Assembly: GCF_040712315.1 (NCBI RefSeq)
Contig: NC_134015.1
Coordinates: 23,995,614-24,059,613, forward strand
Length of the DNA: 64,000 nt
Direction: 5' to 3'
Source of the DNA: Castanea sativa
Taxonomy: Eukaryota > Streptophyta > Magnoliopsida > Fagales > Fagaceae
Shown: positions 59,699-64,000 of the stretch, in pieces
How the letters are laid out: each line of letters opens with the position of its first letter
Numbering within the stretch: the first letter of the stretch is position 1
Notes under the pieces: model-generated
The model's database searches: none
Seen by the model: the letters and a program-made list of their open reading frames with translations, nothing else
Told to the model about the DNA's origin: nothing
Position numbers and translations under genes: made by a program

Positions 59699-61862
59699 CT
59701 ACTGATGCTTCGGGGAAGAGTTTTCAATCATTTGACCGTTATTTGGTTGACTTGGAGGAAGAGTTTGACCTTCGTCAGCTGGAGCAGTGACGGCAAACAC
59801 ATCGTTTGTGCTTTCTGAACGGAAGGATTGCGCAAGTGTTTGCCCTTGAGCGTCAATAGAGACATGGGACACGTCCAGATCGGGATACGACGACTTCACC
59901 TGACGGATGGCGTCATCGAATCCGTCAGCGAAAGAGCTCCCAAGCTCTGCCAAAAGGAGGTCAGAGTCACGATACTCCTGGACAGCTACCTCTTTTGCAT
60001 TGTGAAGTTGAGCCTTTGTATCCGTCAGTTCTTTCTCCTTGTCCTTCAAAATTTGGCGCAAATGCTCATTCTCCTTCTCCAGCTCACCTCTGACCTGCTC
60101 CGAGCACTTAAGCTTCCTATCCATGTTGATCTTCCAGGTCTTTAGGTCGTGAAGCTCATCCTCCATTGTCTTATTCTTCTTCCTGAGACGGTCCATGGTT
60201 GTCTCGTGATTGAGGCAACGGCCCATTAACCCTTTCATCATCAGCATGGCCTAGAAGCAAAATACAACACTATGTAAATGACGGATGAGAATGAGCATAA
60301 CAAAGCTAGAGGACGGATTCAAAATTACCTGTGCAATATTAAAGAGGCCTGTCTCTCCCATCACCTCCGTCGCATGGTTGCCGAGGTCCTCATAATCGTT
60401 AGCTGTCAGGATGGATGAGAGTTTTTCAAGGGCATAACTTGAGTCTTCTCGAAAGAGAACGGGTGGTTTCTCCCTGGTGGGAACTGGACCCTTCATCAAG
60501 CCTTTACCCTTTCCATGCCTGACGGGTGTTTTCTCGGCCTCCAATGCCACGACAGGTTCTGGTGTGGTCTTCTGCTTCTAAGGAGGACGGTCCACTTTCT
60601 TTGGTTGATTTTGTTTTGACAGAATAGATGGAACCGTCCCCTTAACTTGACCAACCTCTTGTTTTTTCTTCGCTACTTGTTGTTTGATGAAGGCTCTTCT
60701 CTTGGCAGCGTCCATCTTTGCAAATCAAAGATGGATGTGAAGATAGGCAAAAGTAAAAATACTAACGTTAAAGGAAGACGGAAAGAGTTACAACGGACTT
60801 ACGTTTTTGAACTCTGCTATCATAACGACCGGCGGCAGATGAAGGTTCAGGACCGTCATAATACCAATGGAGAGTATCGAGGATGACGAGTTGTGCCCAC
60901 GTCCTCTCTTGCAGCTTCGTCTTGTTGAAAATTCTCTCCAGCAAACTCCACTGCTCTAAGGTAACTTATGGACGGTCCCGAGCTGCAAAAAAGATGGTTA
61001 GATTTTGAAAAAATAAAATAACTTTCAAAGTTCAATTAGACGGAAACTAAAGCAATGGCATACCCGACGGAGGCATTATGCCCCATGTAGTGTCGACGGG
61101 CATATGTGTGCCATCCCCTGGATGACACATCCATTCGTCCCCTTCCAAAAAGAAATACCTACTCTTCCAGTCTCTATTTGAGTCCGGTGTATCACTGACG
61201 AGCCTCAACAACAGGCTTCTGGCTACAAAACTATACATTCCTTTTAACTTGACGATCTCCATTGGACGGTAACAGTGGAAGAATTCTTCCACCGTCAACC
61301 TTCGAGCACCATCAGACATGGCCCCATATAAAACTTTTAAGCCTATGAATACTCTCCAGGCATTTGGGGAGATCTGAGTGACGGATGGGCCAAGGTATTG
61401 AAGCAGCTGACGGTGGAGAGGACTCAAAGGGAAGCTGAGCCCTGCCTTTAGGGCTTGCTCATAGATCCCAACACCGTCGACCCCCCTGTAGTAACATTTT
61501 TCAGACTTTTGGGGGAGACGTAGATGGATGTTAACGGGTATTTGATACTTGGTCCTAAGTGTTTTGAGGTGGGATTCAATGATTGAGGACCTAAAATCGT
61601 TTACCGTCCAGAGGGGTAGCATGACGAACTCTCTAAGACCGTCCGGACCAATCATAGATTGAACGGGGGGATCCACACCATCTAAGCCACTACTTGACGA
61701 CTCTGAACTCTCCGTCTCCAGAACTTCATCTAGGGAAGAAGAGGTACTGGACGGATTCCTTTCTTCACTTGAAGTGTTAGGATCTCTTGGACCTGACGGT
61801 AATCTCTCATCGTAGCCCGCCCCGTCGCAGACAAACGATTGATTACTTGACGCACTAGACAT
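59699..61862 (-). pseudogene. Antisense multi-exon gene inside the Ty3/gypsy element (gypsy-type transposon domain)
   Basis: Predicted exons on the - strand are 61862-61064, 60982-60803, about 60715-60329 and 60250-59699, with introns of 78-87 bp and GT..AG borders. Exon 1 encodes a Ser-rich acidic N-terminus, then LKTLRTKYQIP, FPLSPLHRQLLQYLG and SPNAWRVFIGLKVLYG, resembling the plant 'putative gypsy type transposon' domain (Transposase_28 family, from memory). The last exon encodes a coiled coil (TMDRLRKKNKTMEDELHDLK, then EKENEHLRQILKDKEKEL). Stops occur in exon 2 (TAA near 60967) and exon 3 (TAG), and the join between exons 2 and 3 is not clean, so this copy is probably dead. Antisense extra genes are known in Tat-type elements; their function is not established. 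Confidence 0.75.
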
Positions 61863-61865
61863 TAC

Positions 61866-62110
61866 CTACATTTATGATGGTATAACCTAAGACATTGACA
61901 GATCTAAAGAAAGTGCATATATAAACAATAAAATAAAGAGAAAGACGGGAGAAAGGTTTAGAGTACATACCGAATTGAGATCTAGCAAATACGGAATGAC
62001 GGATAGACTAGCTGAACGGCAAGAATGCACGGTGGAAATGACGGTGGCCCTTTGCTTGCAAATTTTTTATAGGAAGAAAAAATGAAGGGAGAAGAAGCAG
62101 GCTTTTATAG
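61866..62110 (-). promoter_or_regulatory. Promoter, leader exon and leader intron of the antisense gene
   Basis: On the - strand a TATA box, CTATAAAAG, lies at about 62111-62103. A pyrimidine-rich leader (CTTCTTCTCCC) follows. A predicted leader intron of 105 bp runs from GTATGT at 61970 to TGTAG at 61866, three bases before the start codon. Internal transcription toward pol would be antisense to the element RNA. Confidence 0.55.
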
Positions 62111-62289
62111 AGTGAAGGGCACGGAATACGAAGGGACGCCTTGTTTTAGGTGAATAGCTAATCAATGAGGACCACATGTCCTTCGCCAGAAACACATGCC
62201 ACGTGTCCTTCGTCATAGTACGCTAGGACCGTCCTATCTCAATAGATTGCCGTATGAATCACTCCATGAATCCGTCTGGTTTCAAAGAC

Positions 62290-62314
62290 GGATCCAAGGA
62301 GTGAAGGGGGCAAC
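62290..62314 (+). promoter_or_regulatory. Polypurine tract before the 3' LTR
   Basis: The purine-rich stretch AAGGAGTGAAGGGGG, followed by CAAC, directly precedes the 3' LTR. It is the expected primer for plus-strand DNA synthesis. Confidence 0.6.
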
Positions 62315-62839
62315 TGAAGGGGTAAAAATAGGAGACGGATCTTTCCTCCGGACTTGAAGGGACGGAGTGGAAGAAGACGGATTGATACCGTAGGAAATGC
62401 GTATAGGACGGTGTAGGTCATTGAGTATCCGTCCTATATAAATTGTTTATAGATTCTTGGTTCAATGTCACCCGATATGTTTGACTCGACTTTTGCTTTC
62501 TCTCCACGCAAGCGTGTACACTTGAAATTCTTGCGTTACACGTTTGTCCATAATAAGAAGAATCCTATATGGAAATGAGTTCAAGAAGGAAGTTGTATCT
62601 TCAAAGGAGAGGCAATTCTATGCCAATATAAATACCCCAGAAACCCTAAACATCAAGGTACGCACAATTGACTCAACTCTAGCACTCTAGGGTTGTAAAA
62701 AATTCTAACTTGACATTCGGAGGGTTTTTGGCCGGCACCACACCGGTGCTCTCTTTTAGGTCTTTTATTTTCTCTTTTCAGGTGTTGCCTCGGATTGAAG
62801 AGTGCTTGCAGCTTACTGGTGATTTTTTCGACTTCATCA
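62315..62839 (+). repeat. 3' LTR
   Basis: 525 bp, same length as the 5' LTR, TGAAGGGG...TTCATCA, followed by the target duplication TTGCT. Confidence 0.95.
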
Positions 62840-62844
62840 TTGCT

Positions 62845-63342
62845 CATCCATAATAGCATTAATGGATTCTTTATGTGCTTGTGGTATTTGTAGTGGGACA
62901 AGATCAGGTATAGGGCAGGTGGTAGGGCTAGTAGGGGTCAACAAATGGGACCTCAGGAATGGTTGTTGGACCTTTGCAGGGAAGTAAAAGTTGGTGTGGA
63001 CACCAGAGCATGAATGCTAGTATATATGTTTTCATAGTTTCCATATGGGGATCAGGGATGTCATTCATTGCCCTTTTATTGTTTCGTATTTTTTCTCATT
63101 TTACCAGTTGAATTTTGTTTTTTATATTCGCTTTTATTGCAATTGAGGAATTTATAATGTATTAATTGATTGATTGTAATCTTTGTAGCTCCTTAAACAT
63201 TTGAGGCACTGCATTTTGAATAAAGAAAATTTCTGATTAGAGTGATTCCTTGCTTTGTGCTGATTCCAAACACCCTTAGGGAGTAAAGTGGTGAAACCTA
63301 GGATTTTCTTTTTCCTTTCTTATTTCCCACAACACATCTACA
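62845..63342 (+). repeat. LTR-like sequence, continuation of left flank
   Basis: The DNA between the Ty3/gypsy element and the primer site at 63348 looks like the 3' part of an LTR (AATAAAG near 63220, CCACAACACATCTACA end). Its layout resembles the LTR-like piece in RDR1 intron 1. The start is not visible. Confidence 0.45.
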
Positions 63343-63347
63343 CCAAC

Positions 63348-63359
63348 TTGGTATGAGAG
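63348..63359 (+). promoter_or_regulatory. Possible primer-binding site (initiator tRNA-Met type)
   Basis: TTGGTATGAGAG differs by one base from TTGGTATCAGAG, the plant retrotransposon priming site complementary to initiator tRNA-Met. It lies five bases after a CA that could end an LTR. Confidence 0.55.
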
Positions 63360-64000
63360 TGTCTGATTCACTCCACCCGCTTCAAAATAGACAACAAAAA
63401 ATCAAAGCTCCCACACCTAGACCACACTAAAAAAAAAAAAAAAAAAACCAAAAACATATCTTACAAAACCATGCAAAGCTCCTTTCGACTGTTGATACCC
63501 AAGGAGAGTTGTGCTGCTGCCAAAGCTGCCGCCGCAGCTGCCTAATCTGCCCTATCAAAAATGCCACCACAAAACCCCAACCATTCCTGAGTCCCACAAT
63601 CCTTCCCTGCTTTGAATCCTAGAGTCCTACCCTTTCAAAACAAGAAACCTAAATTTTAAAGCCATAACTCAGCCCACAAAAATTTCCTGCATCACTGCTC
63701 TGGTGTCCACACCAGAACACCTCTGCATTGATGCTGCTGTTCTGTGATGGCTGAACAATAGTGGGGCTTTCCTCTTTTTATTTTTCTTAGGTTGAAAATC
63801 ATCTTTGGCACAAAATGTCAAGGCAATTACCATTATACAATGTCTCATTTTGTTTGTAATTCCATCCGAAATCTGTAAAGGCGGATTGAACAATTAAAAG
63901 CAACTCCTAATTGAAGGTTCAACCCATAGTTCATTTTCTTTCCTTGTTGACTAGGACACAGCCAGGGATATTCTAAAGAATGCTCCAGTTGTTGTGGTTA
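63360..64000. other. Retrotransposon leader-like DNA, no gene seen
   Basis: A poly(A) run at about 63430-63448 and a GCTGCCGCC-rich patch at 63510-63540. No gag or pol motif was recognised before the window ends. Confidence 0.35.

Larger units (their letters stand above)
52831..62839 (+). mobile_element. Complete 10-kb Ty3/gypsy (Tat-like) retrotransposon with antisense gene
   Basis: The element has two 525-bp LTRs, a primer-binding site, gag-pol in one frame, a 45-bp repeat array, an antisense gene and a polypurine tract. It is flanked by the perfect 5-bp duplication TTGCT (52826-52830 and 62840-62844). The domain order (gag, protease, RT, RNase H, integrase) defines Ty3/gypsy, and the TGGCGCCGT primer site with a long post-pol region fits the Tat lineage. 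Six in-frame stops in gag-pol make it non-autonomous. Confidence 0.95.

Overview
The window looks like nuclear DNA of a flowering plant, most likely a eudicot and possibly a woody one. It is AT-rich and intron-bearing, with GT..AG introns, CTATATATAG-type TATA boxes, and Tat-lineage Ty3/gypsy, hAT, Mutator-like, Helitron and L1-type LINE sequences. The species cannot be fixed from sequence alone. No tRNA, rRNA, CRISPR or bacterial-style operon was seen.

The only probable host gene is an RNA-dependent RNA polymerase of the RDR1 type (11247-17991, + strand, four coding exons, catalytic DLDGD intact, 1002 codons). It has a plausible TATA promoter, a leader intron and an AATAAA signal, but the usual N-terminal RRM-like part (about 115-120 residues) is absent. 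The region downstream was locally amplified. Unit A (about 13127-25299) is repeated as unit B (about 27386-40143), which carries a clearly dead RDR1 copy. A third copy survives only as the last codons of RDR1 plus 3' flank (44073-49135), split by an hAT element. Because the units were once the same, each serves as the empty site for insertions in the other. This dates a P450-carrying Mutator-like element (A only), and a solo LTR, a small hAT element and a 157-bp MITE (B only), as later than the duplication.

Layout: 1-6.7 kb, 5' part of a decayed Tat-type Ty3/gypsy element on the - strand. 7.3-8.8 kb, Helitron. 10.1-18.3 kb, RDR1 gene. 18.3-25.3 kb, 3' part of unit A with the Pack-MULE-like insertion. 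25.3-27.4 kb, hAT right-end fragment and repeats. 27.4-40.1 kb, unit B. 40.8-43.9 kb, LINE on the - strand. 44.1-49.1 kb, third RDR1 fragment and an hAT element. 49.1-52.8 kb, LINE piece, TIR element, foldback and LTR-like DNA. 52.8-62.8 kb, a structurally complete 10-kb Ty3/gypsy element (525-bp LTRs, 5-bp target duplication TTGCT). 62.8-64 kb, another LTR-like sequence with a primer-binding site.

The most unusual object is the 10-kb Ty3/gypsy element. Its gag-pol frame is broken by six stops but no frameshift. Downstream of pol it has about ten 45-bp repeats, each holding a GTCCAC-AAA-GTGGAC palindrome. After these comes an antisense, multi-exon gene (61862 to 59699) with its own TATA box and leader intron. 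The RDR1 cluster, whose products normally make dsRNA for silencing, is thus embedded in a dense transposon patchwork.
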